Shown: piece by piece, positions 45,387-54,889 of the stretch
How the letters are laid out: each line of letters opens with the position of its first letter
How positions within the stretch are numbered: position 1 is the stretch's first letter
NCBI RefSeq assembly: GCF_017220215.1
Contig: NZ_CP071130.1
Location: 1,054,001-1,118,000, forward strand
Origin: Caballeronia sp. M1242
Lineage (GTDB): Bacteria; Pseudomonadota; Gammaproteobacteria; Burkholderiales; Burkholderiaceae
Reading direction: 5' to 3'
Length of the DNA stretch: 64,000 nucleotides
The notes under the pieces: generated by a model
Seen by the model: only the letters and a program-made list of their open reading frames with translations
What the model was told of the DNA's origin: nothing
Database searches by the model: none
Position numbers and translations under genes: made by a program

Positions 45387-45874
45387 GAACTGAGGCTCCC
45401 TTCGATGAATGTCTGAAAGTCGTGTGGTTGAAAGACCTTGATGACGGCTTCTGCGCAACGGTCGCCGTCATGGTCGATCGTGCATTCGTACGCGCCGTGG
45501 CCCTCTTCGCTGCGCAGCACTTCTTCCGCGCGAATAGCGAGCCGCGCATCGCGCGAGAAGGCGCTGACATGCGCACGATAACTACGCGTGCCGAGCAGCA
45601 CGCCGGGACGCGCGCGGCCGCCCGCGCGCATCGCGACGAGCGCGACATGCGCGGCGACGGCCTGCGCCATCAGTTCGATGCCGATCCATGCGGGCATCGC
45701 GCCGTGTTCGTCCGCATACCAGGCGTCGGCGCGCACGGTGGCGAGCGCGGTGAGCGCGGCGTCGCTGCACGTAATCACCTCGTCCACGAGCAGCATCGTG
45801 CCGCGATGAGGAATGATCCCTTCGATCGCCGGAAACGGGCCGCCGTGTTCGTTTATTGAGATGTGTCCGGTCAT
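45383..45874 (-). CDS. apeP: 3-hydroxyacyl-ACP dehydratase (hotdog fold)
   Basis: A 163-residue hotdog-fold protein from ATG 45874 (a TTG at 45880 is an alternative). The region IEGIIPHRGTMLLVDEV carries the active-site His of FabZ-like dehydratases, and EHGAMPAWIGIELMAQA the acid-bearing helix. It removes water from 3-hydroxyacyl-ACP in each cycle, leaving a trans double bond. In APE systems ApeP pairs with ApeI; here ApeI appears fused to the AMP ligase. It starts 2 bp after the ketosynthase stop and overlaps apeQ. Confidence 0.88.
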   Translation of the reverse strand: MTGHISINEHGGPFPAIEGIIPHRGTMLLVDEVITCSDAALTALATVRADAWYADEHGAMPAWIGIELMAQAVAAHVALVAMRAGGRARPGVLLGTRSYRAHVSAFSRDARLAIRAEEVLRSEEGHGAYECTIDHDGDRCAEAVIKVFQPHDFQTFIEGSLSS

Positions 45875-45876
45875 CG

Positions 45877-47061
45877 TCAACCTGCGAGAACGAGGCTGAC
45901 ATTGCTGCCGCCAAACGCGAAAGAGTTACTCATGACATGGCGCGTGCCCGCTTCGCGCGAGAGGAAGCGCGTTTCCTGCACGAGATCGAGCGCGGGCAGA
46001 TCCGCGTCCGCCTCGCCATCCCATCGATGCAGTGGCAAGGGCAAACCGGGGCGCGCGAGCGTGAGCCACGCGAAGCCGAGTTCCGTCGCGCCGGCCGCGC
46101 CGAGCAGATGCCCCGTCAGCGGCTTCGTGCCGCTCGTCGGCACGCCTTGCGGAAAGACGCGCGCCATCAAATGCGCTTCCATCTCGTCGTTCTTGCGCGT
46201 GGCCGTCGCGTGCAGGTTCACGTAGCCGATATCGGCGGGCGCGACGCCGGCATCAGCGAGCGCCGCGCGCAACGCAATCTCGCCGCCGACACCACGCGGG
46301 TCCGGCGCGGAAACATGATGCGCGTCGCTGGATTCCCCCACGCCCGCAAGACGCACGTCGCATTCGTCGCGCGTCATCAGAAACACGGCCGCGCCTTCGC
46401 CAATGTTGATGCCGTTGCGATTGCGGCTCATCGGATTGGTGCGTTCGATACTCGTGGACTCGAGCGATTCGAAGCCTTGCAACGTGAGCTCGCACAACGT
46501 ATCGACACCGCCGACGACCACGGCATCGCAAAGCCCGAGCTGCAACAGTCTGCGCGCCGCGGCAAACGCCTTCGCGCTCGACGTGCATGCCGTCGAAATC
46601 GTGAACGCCGGGCCTTGCACGTCGAGCGCGGCGGCGGCGAACGGCGCGGCCGTACCGATCTCCATCTGCCGATAGTCGAAGCGCTCCGGCAGGCGGCCCT
46701 TTTCTGCGCGATGCAGGAACGCCTCTTCCGCCGCCGATATTCCCGACGTGCTCGTCCCCAACACGACGCCGATTCGCGCGGAGCCGTAGCGCTCGCGCGC
46801 CGCTTCGATCTCGGCGCGGATCTGTTCAAGCGCCGCGAGCAGCAGTCGGTTGTTGCGGCAGTCGAAGCGCGCAAGCGGCCCCGTCGGCGCGATGTCGAGC
46901 GAAGTCAGCACGCGGCCGACGAACGCATCGCCGCGGCGCGTCGGCATCGGTCCCATGCCCGGCGATTGCGCCGAGGTCATCGCGGACGCGATCGAATCGA
47001 CGTCGCCGCCGAGCGCATTGACCATGCCGAGCGCATGCAAATAGACGGATGGCAGCGTCAT
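45877..47061 (-). CDS. apeO: Beta-ketoacyl-ACP synthase, ApeO-type
   Basis: A 394-residue ketosynthase from ATG 47061, overlapping the MMPL stop as ATGA; the frame is open further upstream (to 47478) but only as a shadow. The catalytic Cys159 is in STACTSS, the active-site His residues in NLHATATRKND and GHLLGAAG. ApeO-type enzymes elongate the polyene, as a dimer with the chain-length-factor-like ApeC. Position just before the dehydratase and reductase agrees. Confidence 0.88.
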   Translation of the reverse strand: MTLPSVYLHALGMVNALGGDVDSIASAMTSAQSPGMGPMPTRRGDAFVGRVLTSLDIAPTGPLARFDCRNNRLLLAALEQIRAEIEAARERYGSARIGVVLGTSTSGISAAEEAFLHRAEKGRLPERFDYRQMEIGTAAPFAAAALDVQGPAFTISTACTSSAKAFAAARRLLQLGLCDAVVVGGVDTLCELTLQGFESLESTSIERTNPMSRNRNGINIGEGAAVFLMTRDECDVRLAGVGESSDAHHVSAPDPRGVGGEIALRAALADAGVAPADIGYVNLHATATRKNDEMEAHLMARVFPQGVPTSGTKPLTGHLLGAAGATELGFAWLTLARPGLPLPLHRWDGEADADLPALDLVQETRFLSREAGTRHVMSNSFAFGGSNVSLVLAG

Positions 47062-49472
47062 GCGTGATTTCTCCTTTCGTGCGGCATGCTCATCGGCGCG
47101 AGCAGCACCGCGACCAGAATGCCGAGCGCGAGCGTCGCGCCGAAGCTCTTCAACGCAGGCATCGCGCTCATGCCGAGCAGGCCGAACGACAACAGCGTCG
47201 TCGCTGCGGAGAGCAGCACGCCCGCCCAGACCGCGCCGAGATCGGCGTCGCTGCGCAGGCATCCTTCGCGCAGGAACACGGCGTAGTTCGCGCCGACGCC
47301 GAGCACGAGCATCAGCGCGAGGCAGTTGAACAGATTGAACGGCACGCGGGCGTAGCCGAACGCCGCGAGCGTCACGCCGACGGCGAGCAGCACGGGCAGC
47401 GTCGTCGCAATGCCGCCGCGCGGACCATAGCGCATCATCATCAGCGCGAGCACGAGCAGCAGCGCGCCACCGAGCCACATGCCGCTATCGACGCGGTACG
47501 CGCCGAAGAGCTTCGAGACGCTCGCCGCCTTGTCGACGAACGTGACGCCCTCGATTGCGCGCGCAACCTCGGTCAGCGCGGGCTCGTTCTTCGGCGTCAC
47601 GCGGCGCGGCATCACGATGGCAGCGTAACCGCGCTGACCGGCCGCATCGTAAGCGCCGAGCCACAGATGCCGATACGGCTGCGACCACGGCGCGGCGAGC
47701 CAGCGCTCGACCGACAGCGGCACTGCGTCCGCACGGCCGAACGAAGCCATCCACGCGTCGGCAACGTCATCGCGGAAGCCGGCGCGCGAAAGCGTCGCGC
47801 GCAACGCGGCCGGATCGGCAAACACGTGTTGCGCGATGAGCGCGCGCGCTTGCGCCTGAGCCCGGGCGGACGGCACGAATTGCGTGACCGAGCGCCAGCC
47901 GTCGACCGATTGGTCGCTCGTCAGCGCATCGAGCCTTTCGCCGAGCGCTTCCGCGCGTTCCAGCACGGCTTGCTCGGACACACCCCGCACCACGAAGAAC
48001 TGCGCGGTGTCTTCGACGCCGACTGCCGTGCGCACTTCGTTCTCCTGCGCGACAAGCACGGGATCGCGTTGTATCAGCAGATGGATGTCGTCGTCGCTGG
48101 TCAGACGCAGCCAGCCCGGCAGGGCGATCGCCACGAGAACGGCCGCGACGAGCCCCGCGCGCTTGCCACCGATCGCGCCGCGCCACCGTGCAAGCAGCGT
48201 CGCGGAGGACGAAAATAGGCGTCGCCGCGCGGCTTTCGGTCCCCGCACGAGCAGCGCGGGCAACAGCGACATCACGGACGCAAACGCGACGCCGATACCG
48301 GCCATCGCGAAACACGCGATCTGCTTGAGCGCGGGAAACGGCACCCACGCGAGTATGGCGTAGCCGAGCAGACTGGTAGCGAGCGCCACGGAGAGCGCGG
48401 GCCGCACCGATCGCGCGCCCTTTCGTGCATCCCATTCGCGTTGCGCGCCAAGATAAACCACGAAATACTGAATCGAATAATCGACGGCTTCGCCGATCAA
48501 GCTCGCGCCGAACACGAGCGTCAGCAAATGAAGCTTGCCGAACACGAGCATGGCGAACGCGAGCGCGCACACGATACCGAGCGCCGTCGACAAAAAGCCG
48601 AGCAGCAAGAGCCGCGGCGAGCGGAAGACCCACAGCATGAGAAGCGCGATGCCGCATGCCGAGGCGACGCCGATCAGATGCACTTCGCGTTCTGACGCGC
48701 TGCGCGCCGCCTGCGCGTAGAACACGGCGCCGGCTCGCGCGACCGTCGCGTCGGGCCATGCGGCCTTCATGTCTGCCTGGGCCTGCGCCGCCGCCGACAG
48801 CACGGCGCGCTGCGTGCGCGATTCATAGGCCGAGCCGCGCAGCGTCGTCACGACGAGTACGCTCGTCATGTCGCCGCGATGCGCGACGAGCAGGTTGTCT
48901 TCGAGTTCGAGGCCAGAGGTGGCGAGCGGCAAGTCAGAGAGCCAGTGTTCGAGCCAACCGAAGGGATCGTCGGCGAGCTGCGTCGCGAGCGGTCCGTGCA
49001 CCGGGTTATAAATGCGCTGCATCAGGGCGTCAGACAGCGCCTGCGCGCCGTTCGTCGCGCTGGCGAGCGCCTCGCGGTCATCGCGGGTCAGAAGCCCGAA
49101 TCGATACGGCGCATATAGCGCCGCGATCTGCGCGACGTCGAACGGCGGGAGCTCCGCCGTCACGGACGCGAATGCGCCGCTTTCCAGCAGCGCGGCGCCG
49201 TAGCGCTTCGCCGCCGCCTTCGCATGGTCCGCATTGCGGCTCGAAATCAGGAACACGGTGCGATCGCCGAGCGCATTGGCGAGTCGATCCACCGCTTGCT
49301 CTGCGACCGGATCGGCTTCCGTGGCAGGCAGCAGCGCGAGCAGGTTCGTCTCCAGCGGCGACGGTCCCTGGAAGCGATAGACGCAATACAACGCAGCAAC
49401 CAGCGCGAGCACGAACCACGCGGCTCGTATGGCGAGAAGCGTCACGCCGCTGCGATGCCCTTCCATCCGCAT
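47058..49472 (-). CDS. apeM: MMPL/RND-family exporter of the polyene cluster
   Basis: An 804-residue inner-membrane protein with two halves, each with a large exported loop followed by a block of five helices, as in MMPL lipid exporters. The start is ATG 49472, sharing one base with the lolA-like stop (TGATG); the frame runs open to 50144 only as a shadow. GEAVDYSIQYFVVYLG and GVGANYAVFLREG contain the paired Asp/Tyr-type residues of the proton relay. It likely moves the polyene lipid to the outer leaflet or the LolA-like carrier. It overlaps apeO by 4 bp. Confidence 0.9.
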   Translation of the reverse strand: MRMEGHRSGVTLLAIRAAWFVLALVAALYCVYRFQGPSPLETNLLALLPATEADPVAEQAVDRLANALGDRTVFLISSRNADHAKAAAKRYGAALLESGAFASVTAELPPFDVAQIAALYAPYRFGLLTRDDREALASATNGAQALSDALMQRIYNPVHGPLATQLADDPFGWLEHWLSDLPLATSGLELEDNLLVAHRGDMTSVLVVTTLRGSAYESRTQRAVLSAAAQAQADMKAAWPDATVARAGAVFYAQAARSASEREVHLIGVASACGIALLMLWVFRSPRLLLLGFLSTALGIVCALAFAMLVFGKLHLLTLVFGASLIGEAVDYSIQYFVVYLGAQREWDARKGARSVRPALSVALATSLLGYAILAWVPFPALKQIACFAMAGIGVAFASVMSLLPALLVRGPKAARRRLFSSSATLLARWRGAIGGKRAGLVAAVLVAIALPGWLRLTSDDDIHLLIQRDPVLVAQENEVRTAVGVEDTAQFFVVRGVSEQAVLERAEALGERLDALTSDQSVDGWRSVTQFVPSARAQAQARALIAQHVFADPAALRATLSRAGFRDDVADAWMASFGRADAVPLSVERWLAAPWSQPYRHLWLGAYDAAGQRGYAAIVMPRRVTPKNEPALTEVARAIEGVTFVDKAASVSKLFGAYRVDSGMWLGGALLLVLALMMMRYGPRGGIATTLPVLLAVGVTLAAFGYARVPFNLFNCLALMLVLGVGANYAVFLREGCLRSDADLGAVWAGVLLSAATTLLSFGLLGMSAMPALKSFGATLALGILVAVLLAPMSMPHERRNHA

Positions 49473-50128
49473 CACTGCGCTCCCAGCAAGGCAACCTCGG
49501 CGGCAGGCAGCCCGTCGAGCGCTTCGTTCTTCGTGAAGTCGATCTGCGTGACGTCTCCGCTTGCCAGATCGATTCTCAAACTCTGCAGGAACGCGCCGCC
49601 CTTCATTTGCAGCCCTTTGACGGCCTGCGCGAGTTGCGGCTGATTTGGCTTGAGGTCGAGCGTCCACTGCGACGGCGAGCCTTGCGCGTCCACATCGAAT
49701 TGCGAGTACAGCGCGGACAGGTCGCCGCCGAGCATGGCGCGCATCATCTTCGACACTTGCGCGACGCCTTGCACGCCTCGGGCGGTCTTGCTGCCGATGC
49801 GCTTGCCGTTCGCATCGACTTCGGCGACGCCTGCGTCCGTGATGACGAACGTGGCCTTGTAAGGCGTCAGCACGCGCCAGATCACGCCGCGTTCGCGATA
49901 GAACACGAACGTGCCCGTGCTCACGAGCGGTTGCTTCATGGCCGAAAGCGTCTGCGTCTGCGTGAATTGAGCGCGCACGCCCTTGATCTGGCCGAGCCGC
50001 GAAGCGACTTGCGAGACCAGCGCCGCATTCTGGCTTGCGCTTTGCGCGGGCGTGGCTGCGTGAAGCGCGCCTGCGTTCGCTGTCAGCAGCAAGGCGATGA
50101 GCGTGGCACGCGCACAGCGAAGTTTCAT
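49472..50128 (-). CDS. apeL: LolA-like periplasmic carrier of the polyene cluster
   Basis: A 218-residue protein from ATG 50128, which overlaps the thioesterase stop as ATGA. Residues 1-24 are a signal peptide (cut near ALHA-AT). The mature part has the LolA pattern VRAQFTQTQTLSAMKQPLVSTG and VIWRVLTPYKATFVITDAG. It probably carries the polyene lipid across the periplasm, in place of lipoproteins. LolA-like plus MMPL genes are a fixed pair in APE clusters. Confidence 0.88.
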   Translation of the reverse strand: MKLRCARATLIALLLTANAGALHAATPAQSASQNAALVSQVASRLGQIKGVRAQFTQTQTLSAMKQPLVSTGTFVFYRERGVIWRVLTPYKATFVITDAGVAEVDANGKRIGSKTARGVQGVAQVSKMMRAMLGGDLSALYSQFDVDAQGSPSQWTLDLKPNQPQLAQAVKGLQMKGGAFLQSLRIDLASGDVTQIDFTKNEALDGLPAAEVALLGAQ

Positions 50129-50565
50129 CGACGCGACCATACACGCTCCAGCTTATCGAACACGACGGGCGGCGACACGAACTGCAGCTCCTGCGTGGCC
50201 GCGTCGACGGCGACCTGAATCGTATAGCCCTTGGTCAGCCGATCGCCCGTCACGCAATCCACCAGTTCATACGCGATCTTCAGGCGATTCTCGTATTCGA
50301 GCAGTTCCGTGCGCACGTCGATGCGCTGCCCGTACCGCGCCGGACGCACGTACTTCAGATGCGCCTCGACGATTGGCCACGCATAGCCGGACGCCAGCAT
50401 GGCGCCGTAGTCGTATTGGAATGCGCGCAGCAACGCCGCACGCCCGACTTCGAAGTACTTCAGGTAGTGGCCGTGCCAGCACACGTGCATTGCGTCGACA
50501 TCATGAAACGGCACTTCGACCATCGCGCTCGCGGTGAGCGTCTTCTTGTTATTCAGTTGATCCAT
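50125..50565 (-). CDS. apeK: 4HBT-type acyl thioesterase of the polyene cluster
   Basis: A 146-residue hotdog thioesterase from ATG 50565. The motif VPFHDVDAMHVCWHGHYLKYFE has the catalytic Asp of the 4-hydroxybenzoyl-CoA thioesterase family (FxDxDxxGHVxxxxY type). It could release chains from ACP or clear misprimed ACP. It overlaps the GT-acyltransferase gene by 17 bp and the lolA-like gene by 4 bp. Confidence 0.88.
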   Translation of the reverse strand: MDQLNNKKTLTASAMVEVPFHDVDAMHVCWHGHYLKYFEVGRAALLRAFQYDYGAMLASGYAWPIVEAHLKYVRPARYGQRIDVRTELLEYENRLKIAYELVDCVTGDRLTKGYTIQVAVDAATQELQFVSPPVVFDKLERVWSRR

Positions 50566-52309
50566 GACGCCTGCTTTCGGTGAAACCGGACCCGGGCATC
50601 GGTGCGGCTTTGCCGGCACGCGCCCAGAAATCGAAGAAATTGAACCATTGGTACGGCGCCTTGCGGCAATAGTGTTCGAGTCGCGACGCATAGCGCTGCG
50701 CCCAAGCCGCGATGTGTTGCGCGCGCTCGCGACGCGGCAACTCGATTCGCTCGGCAAATGTTTCGAAGTACATACGATATCGGCCCGCTTTCTCTCTCAG
50801 GCAAAAGAAGAGATACACGGGGCACCCGAGCGCGTGCGCGAGCACATACGGCCCTTGCGCGAACGGCGCGGGCGCGCCGAGGAAATGCGCCTCCGTCGTG
50901 CGGCCGGACTCATGCGCCGGCACCCGGTCGCCGACGATCACCAGCAGTTCGCCCGCGTCGATGCGCGCCTGCATCATCATCGCGGTATCGGGGCCGAAGT
51001 CGCTCACGTGGATCAGATGCTTCGCGAAGTCGCCATTCGCCGACGACAAGACGCTGTTGAAGCGTCTTGCGTGCTCCGTATAGACGATGGCCGTCACCTT
51101 CGCGCGGCCATTGCGCGCGGCGAGCGCGCGCGTCATCTCCAGGTTGCCGAGATGCGCGCCAAGGACGAGCGCGCCACGCCCGCTCGCAATGAGCGCTTCG
51201 AAAGGCGCGGGGTCGTCGAAGACGGCGTCGTGATCGGCTATCCGGCCCGACCATGCCGCGAGCTTGTCGAGCCCCGACTGCGCGAACGCGAGCATCTGGC
51301 GATACGCAGAGCGCCAGCCGGCACGCGGCGTGCGTTCGCCCGGCGCTGCTTCGGCAAGACGCGTGAAATACTGATGCGAAGCCGCGCGCGCGTCGCGTCC
51401 CGTCAGCAGAAAATAGCCGACGACAGGATGCAGCCACAGCCCCGTAAATCGCATGCCGAACACGCGGCAACTGAGCGCGAGCAAGGACATGCCGATGCGG
51501 CTGCCGCGCTCCGCGACGCGCCACCAGCCCGGCCCGGCGTGGTCCGCAGTGGTGATGCGCGGCATCAGCTTGTGCGCGAGCAGCATCGGCGAGCGCAGCA
51601 CCATGCCGCACGCGAGCCGCGTATGGCTCGCGCTGATGCGCACGTTGTCCCACAGCACGTCGAAGTGCGATACGCCGTCGGTCGCATAGACGACACGCGT
51701 CGGGATCGAGCGAAACGCAAGGCGTCGCCAGTAGAGACGCACGAGGATCTCAATGTCGAAGTCCATGCGCGTGCCGAGCCGCACCCTGTCGATCAGCGCG
51801 CACGCGGCGTCGAGCGGATACAGGCGAAAGCCGCACATCGAATCGCGTATGGTGAACGACAGCGTCTCGATCCACACCCAGACATGCGTCAGATAGCGGC
51901 CGTACAAGCGGGATTTCGGGACGCTTTCGTCATAGACCGGGCGGCCCAGAATGACCGCGCCCGGCTCGGCGCGCGCCGCGTCGAGAAAGAGCGGCACGTC
52001 GTTCGCGTCGTGCTGGCCGTCGGCGTCGATCTGCAACGCGTGCGTGAAGCCCGCGCGTTTCGCCGCGCGCAGGCCCGCCATCACGGCAGCGCCCTTGCCG
52101 CCGTTCACCGGCAGACGCACGAGCGTCATCTCCTTGCGATACCGGCACGCGAGCTTGACGAGCACGGCTTGCGTGGCGGCGTCGCTGCCGTCGTCGACGA
52201 CGAACATCGGCAAGCCGTGAACGCTCAGGCGCGCGACCGTATCGCCGATGGCGTCCTTGTGGTTGTAGATCGGAATGACGATGCACGCCGCGATATTCGC
52301 ACCGCTCAT
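50549..52309 (-). CDS. apeJ: GT2 glycosyltransferase fused to LpxL-like acyltransferase
   Basis: A 586-residue fusion from ATG 52309. Residues about 5-230 are a GT2 domain (CIVIPIYNHKD, VVDDGSD, QIDADGQHD). Residues about 290-580 are a lysophospholipid/LpxL-type acyltransferase with GAHLGNLE (HX4E) and GDRVP. It presumably attaches a sugar and transfers the polyene chain to a lipid anchor. Such a fusion is usual in APE clusters. It overlaps the ligase gene as ATGA. The letter is assigned by order. Confidence 0.87.
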   Translation of the reverse strand: MSGANIAACIVIPIYNHKDAIGDTVARLSVHGLPMFVVDDGSDAATQAVLVKLACRYRKEMTLVRLPVNGGKGAAVMAGLRAAKRAGFTHALQIDADGQHDANDVPLFLDAARAEPGAVILGRPVYDESVPKSRLYGRYLTHVWVWIETLSFTIRDSMCGFRLYPLDAACALIDRVRLGTRMDFDIEILVRLYWRRLAFRSIPTRVVYATDGVSHFDVLWDNVRISASHTRLACGMVLRSPMLLAHKLMPRITTADHAGPGWWRVAERGSRIGMSLLALSCRVFGMRFTGLWLHPVVGYFLLTGRDARAASHQYFTRLAEAAPGERTPRAGWRSAYRQMLAFAQSGLDKLAAWSGRIADHDAVFDDPAPFEALIASGRGALVLGAHLGNLEMTRALAARNGRAKVTAIVYTEHARRFNSVLSSANGDFAKHLIHVSDFGPDTAMMMQARIDAGELLVIVGDRVPAHESGRTTEAHFLGAPAPFAQGPYVLAHALGCPVYLFFCLREKAGRYRMYFETFAERIELPRRERAQHIAAWAQRYASRLEHYCRKAPYQWFNFFDFWARAGKAAPMPGSGFTESRRHGSTE

Positions 52310-53997
52310 GCGTTCTCCCGATACACGATCGCGCCGGACGCGCATTCGCGCCCGTTCATTCGATAAGCGAACTGCACGCGCCGCCGCGTGGCATCGTGCG
52401 CGAGCCGCAGTTCGAGCACCGCGCCGGGCGGCACGGGCGCCATGAACTTCAGTCGATCGACGCTCTCCATTGCACGCGCCGCCGCGATATGTTCCGACGC
52501 GAGCCGGATCGCCCAGTCGACCTGCACGACGCCGGGCAAAATCGGCAGGCCCGGAAAGTGGCCGGCGAAATGATCGAGCGAAGGCGGCACGCGGAGTTCA
52601 TAGCGCAACGTATCGCCATCGCGCGATTCCGCGAGCAGCTCGAAGCCTTCTGCGCGCGGGCCGAAGGCCGCCGCGACCGCCTTCACCGGCAGCTTGCCGC
52701 GCGCATCGAACGGCAACGCGATGCGAAAGCGCCAGAAACGCGGCAACAGCACGACGTCGAAATAGGCGGCGAGATGACGGCGCAGGATTTTCGCGAGCGC
52801 CACGCGACCGATGTCATCGAGCGCGGCGCGGCCTGCGTCGGTTAGCGCGATCACCGCGCCGATGCGCTCACGCGTCGCACCCGCGAGCGGGACTACGCTC
52901 GCCGCTGCCACATAGGCATGCAGCGTGAGGCGGGCTTCGAGCTCGGGCAGCGAGACGCGCTTGCCGTCGAGCTTCACGACGCGATCGAGCCGGCCCTCCA
53001 GCGTGAAGCGGCCGTTGGCGTCCAGGGCGATGGCGTCGTCCGTGCGATGCCAGTCATCGTGGCCCAGATGCGGCGAGCGCACTTCCAGCGCGCCGTCATC
53101 GGCACGCCGCACTGCCACGCTGCTCACAGGACGCCACGCTGGCGTTTCGTTCTGCCTGCGCCATGCGATGCCGCCCGTCTCCGTGCTCCCGTAGATCTCG
53201 ACAGGCGCATGGCCGAACACGTCAGCGTATCGCAGCGCCGTGTCCGTCGCGAGCGGCCCGCCCGACGAGAAGAACGCACGCGGGGCAGGCGTGAGCGATG
53301 CGAAGCCAGCGAGCTCGGTCCAGCGCGCGAGTTGCGCCGGCGACGAGACCATGACCGTCGCGCCGCATCGCTCGATGCGCGTCTGAATGTGCTGCGGCTC
53401 GACGCACAGCGCGCGGTCGAAAGCGCGGCCCGCCGCGAGCGGCCACAAGATGCGAAACAGAAGACCGTAGATATGGCGATGCGGCACGCTCGCAAGCATC
53501 GTCGCATCGCCGATCAGCGCGCCCCAGTCGCGCTCGAGCGTATGAACTTCGGCGTCGAACTGAGCGAGGGTCTTGTGGATCGGCTTCGGCGCGCCGCTGC
53601 TGCCCGACGTGTAGAGCGTGAGCGGGGCACGCGGGTCCACCCGCAGCGCAAGTGCGTCGAGTCCGCGCGTGTCGACCGTTGCAGCGGCTATGTCGGTATC
53701 GGTCAGCACGGCGTCGTAGGCGTCGGCGAGATCGGCCAGATAGCCAGGAGCGGAACTCGCGGGAATCACCGGCGTCTTGCCGCATGCGAAGAGCGCGAAC
53801 AGTGCGCACGCGAAATCGAACGGATCGTCGATCAAGAGCGCATAACGGCGCGCCGGCTCTTCGCGCAATTGCAGCGCGAGCGACGCCACCCGCGCGCGAA
53901 ATGCGGCATGCGTGATGACCACGTCGGTCGTGTCGTCGCGAGAGACGGGCGTTCGCGCATCGCGTCTTGTCGAGAACAGTTCGTGCAGCGGGATCAT
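52306..53997 (-). CDS. apeH: AMP-dependent acyl ligase fused to hotdog dehydratase-like domain
   Basis: A 563-residue protein from ATG 53997. Residues about 1-450 are an acyl-CoA ligase type adenylation domain (TLYTSGSSGAPKP, YGSTETGGIAWR, HRTDD near 340). Residues about 465-560 are a FabZ/FabA-like hotdog domain with FAGHFPGLPILPGVVQVDW, whose His is the dehydratase base. This corresponds to ApeH plus ApeI in one chain. It likely loads an aryl starter onto an ACP and takes part in dehydration. It overlaps both neighbours by 4 bp. Confidence 0.85.
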   Translation of the reverse strand: MIPLHELFSTRRDARTPVSRDDTTDVVITHAAFRARVASLALQLREEPARRYALLIDDPFDFACALFALFACGKTPVIPASSAPGYLADLADAYDAVLTDTDIAAATVDTRGLDALALRVDPRAPLTLYTSGSSGAPKPIHKTLAQFDAEVHTLERDWGALIGDATMLASVPHRHIYGLLFRILWPLAAGRAFDRALCVEPQHIQTRIERCGATVMVSSPAQLARWTELAGFASLTPAPRAFFSSGGPLATDTALRYADVFGHAPVEIYGSTETGGIAWRRQNETPAWRPVSSVAVRRADDGALEVRSPHLGHDDWHRTDDAIALDANGRFTLEGRLDRVVKLDGKRVSLPELEARLTLHAYVAAASVVPLAGATRERIGAVIALTDAGRAALDDIGRVALAKILRRHLAAYFDVVLLPRFWRFRIALPFDARGKLPVKAVAAAFGPRAEGFELLAESRDGDTLRYELRVPPSLDHFAGHFPGLPILPGVVQVDWAIRLASEHIAAARAMESVDRLKFMAPVPPGAVLELRLAHDATRRRVQFAYRMNGRECASGAIVYRENA

Positions 53998-54632
53998 GAC
54001 GCCTCCGCTTCCATGCGCCGCGCGCGCGGAAGAATCACGAGATAACGCCACGCGATCTCAGCTACGAGCAGCACGCCGATCAAGCCATAGGCGATCGCGC
54101 CGTTGTACAGCGACCACGCCTCGCGCGACCAGCACAGTGCCGTGTAGAGCGAGAACAAACCGTTGGCCGCGAAGAACGCGCACCAGATCTGCGTGACGCG
54201 TCGCGTGTGACGCACGGCTGGTTCGCTCAGATCGGGCGTGCGGATGCGCGCGAATTTTTCGATCATCGACGGACCGCGCACGAGCGTCGAAGCAAATGCA
54301 ATCAGCAAGCCGAGATTCACGAGAGACGGATAGATATGGAGCAACTGCTCGCTGTCGGTCCAGACGATCGCGGCCGATGCGGCGCTCAACATGAACCCGA
54401 CCGCCCATTCGACGCGCGTAAGCGTGCGCAGCGAGGCGCCAAGAACGCCCGTGCCCGCGCAGCGCTGCAGCCAGACCAGCACGAACAGCAGGCAGCCGAG
54501 ATAGCGCGGCGCGTTCCAGAACCAGCCGCACAGAATAGCGGCGGGATACGCGAGCTTGAACGCGACGTTCAGCGCAAGGCCGATATGGCCGCGATGCGCG
54601 TCGTCGCCAGTCCGGGCGGTCTGCGGCTGCAT
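53994..54632 (-). CDS. apeG: COG4648-like integral membrane protein
   Basis: A 212-residue protein with about six hydrophobic helices (for example AILCGWFWNAPRYLGCLLFV and LLHIYPSLVNLGLLIAFA). It matches the uncharacterised COG4648 membrane proteins found in nearly all APE clusters, next to the ACPs and AMP ligase. Its role in lipid anchoring or export is not established. Its ATG shares one base with the ACP stop and its end overlaps the ligase gene. Confidence 0.82.
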   Translation of the reverse strand: MQPQTARTGDDAHRGHIGLALNVAFKLAYPAAILCGWFWNAPRYLGCLLFVLVWLQRCAGTGVLGASLRTLTRVEWAVGFMLSAASAAIVWTDSEQLLHIYPSLVNLGLLIAFASTLVRGPSMIEKFARIRTPDLSEPAVRHTRRVTQIWCAFFAANGLFSLYTALCWSREAWSLYNGAIAYGLIGVLLVAEIAWRYLVILPRARRMEAEAS

Positions 54633-54889
54633 CAGTCCTGCGCTGCCAGAAGCGACTCGACAGCGGCGATCACATCGCCCACCGTGCGCACGGACTTGAA
54701 CTCCTCGGGCTTGATGCGGCGGCCCGTCATCTCCTGCAGCTTGATCGCGAGATCCACGGCATCGATGCTGTCCAGGTCGAGTTCTTCGAACAAATGCGCG
54801 GTCGGCGTCACGCGCTCGGGCGCGATGCCGAAGTTCTCTTTGAAGATCGCGCGGATGCGCTCAAGGATTTCGGTGTCGGTCACAATCAT
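54632..54889 (-). CDS. apeF: Acyl carrier protein 2 of the polyene cluster
   Basis: An 85-residue ACP with the phosphopantetheine Ser41 in ELDLDSIDAVDL. It carries the growing chain as a thioester. Two ACPs in tandem are typical of APE clusters, one carrying the starter and one the extender. It overlaps the other ACP by 4 bp and the membrane protein gene by one base. Letters E and F are assigned by order only. Confidence 0.9.
   Translation of the reverse strand: MIVTDTEILERIRAIFKENFGIAPERVTPTAHLFEELDLDSIDAVDLAIKLQEMTGRRIKPEEFKSVRTVGDVIAAVESLLAAQD

Noticed and set aside
47058..50144. A 1028-residue MMPL protein
   Set aside because: The first 224 residues are a shadow of the LolA-like gene; the real start is ATG 49472.
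50564..52366. A 600-codon plus-strand frame opposite the GT-acyltransferase gene
   Set aside because: Antisense shadow rich in Arg/His without domain.
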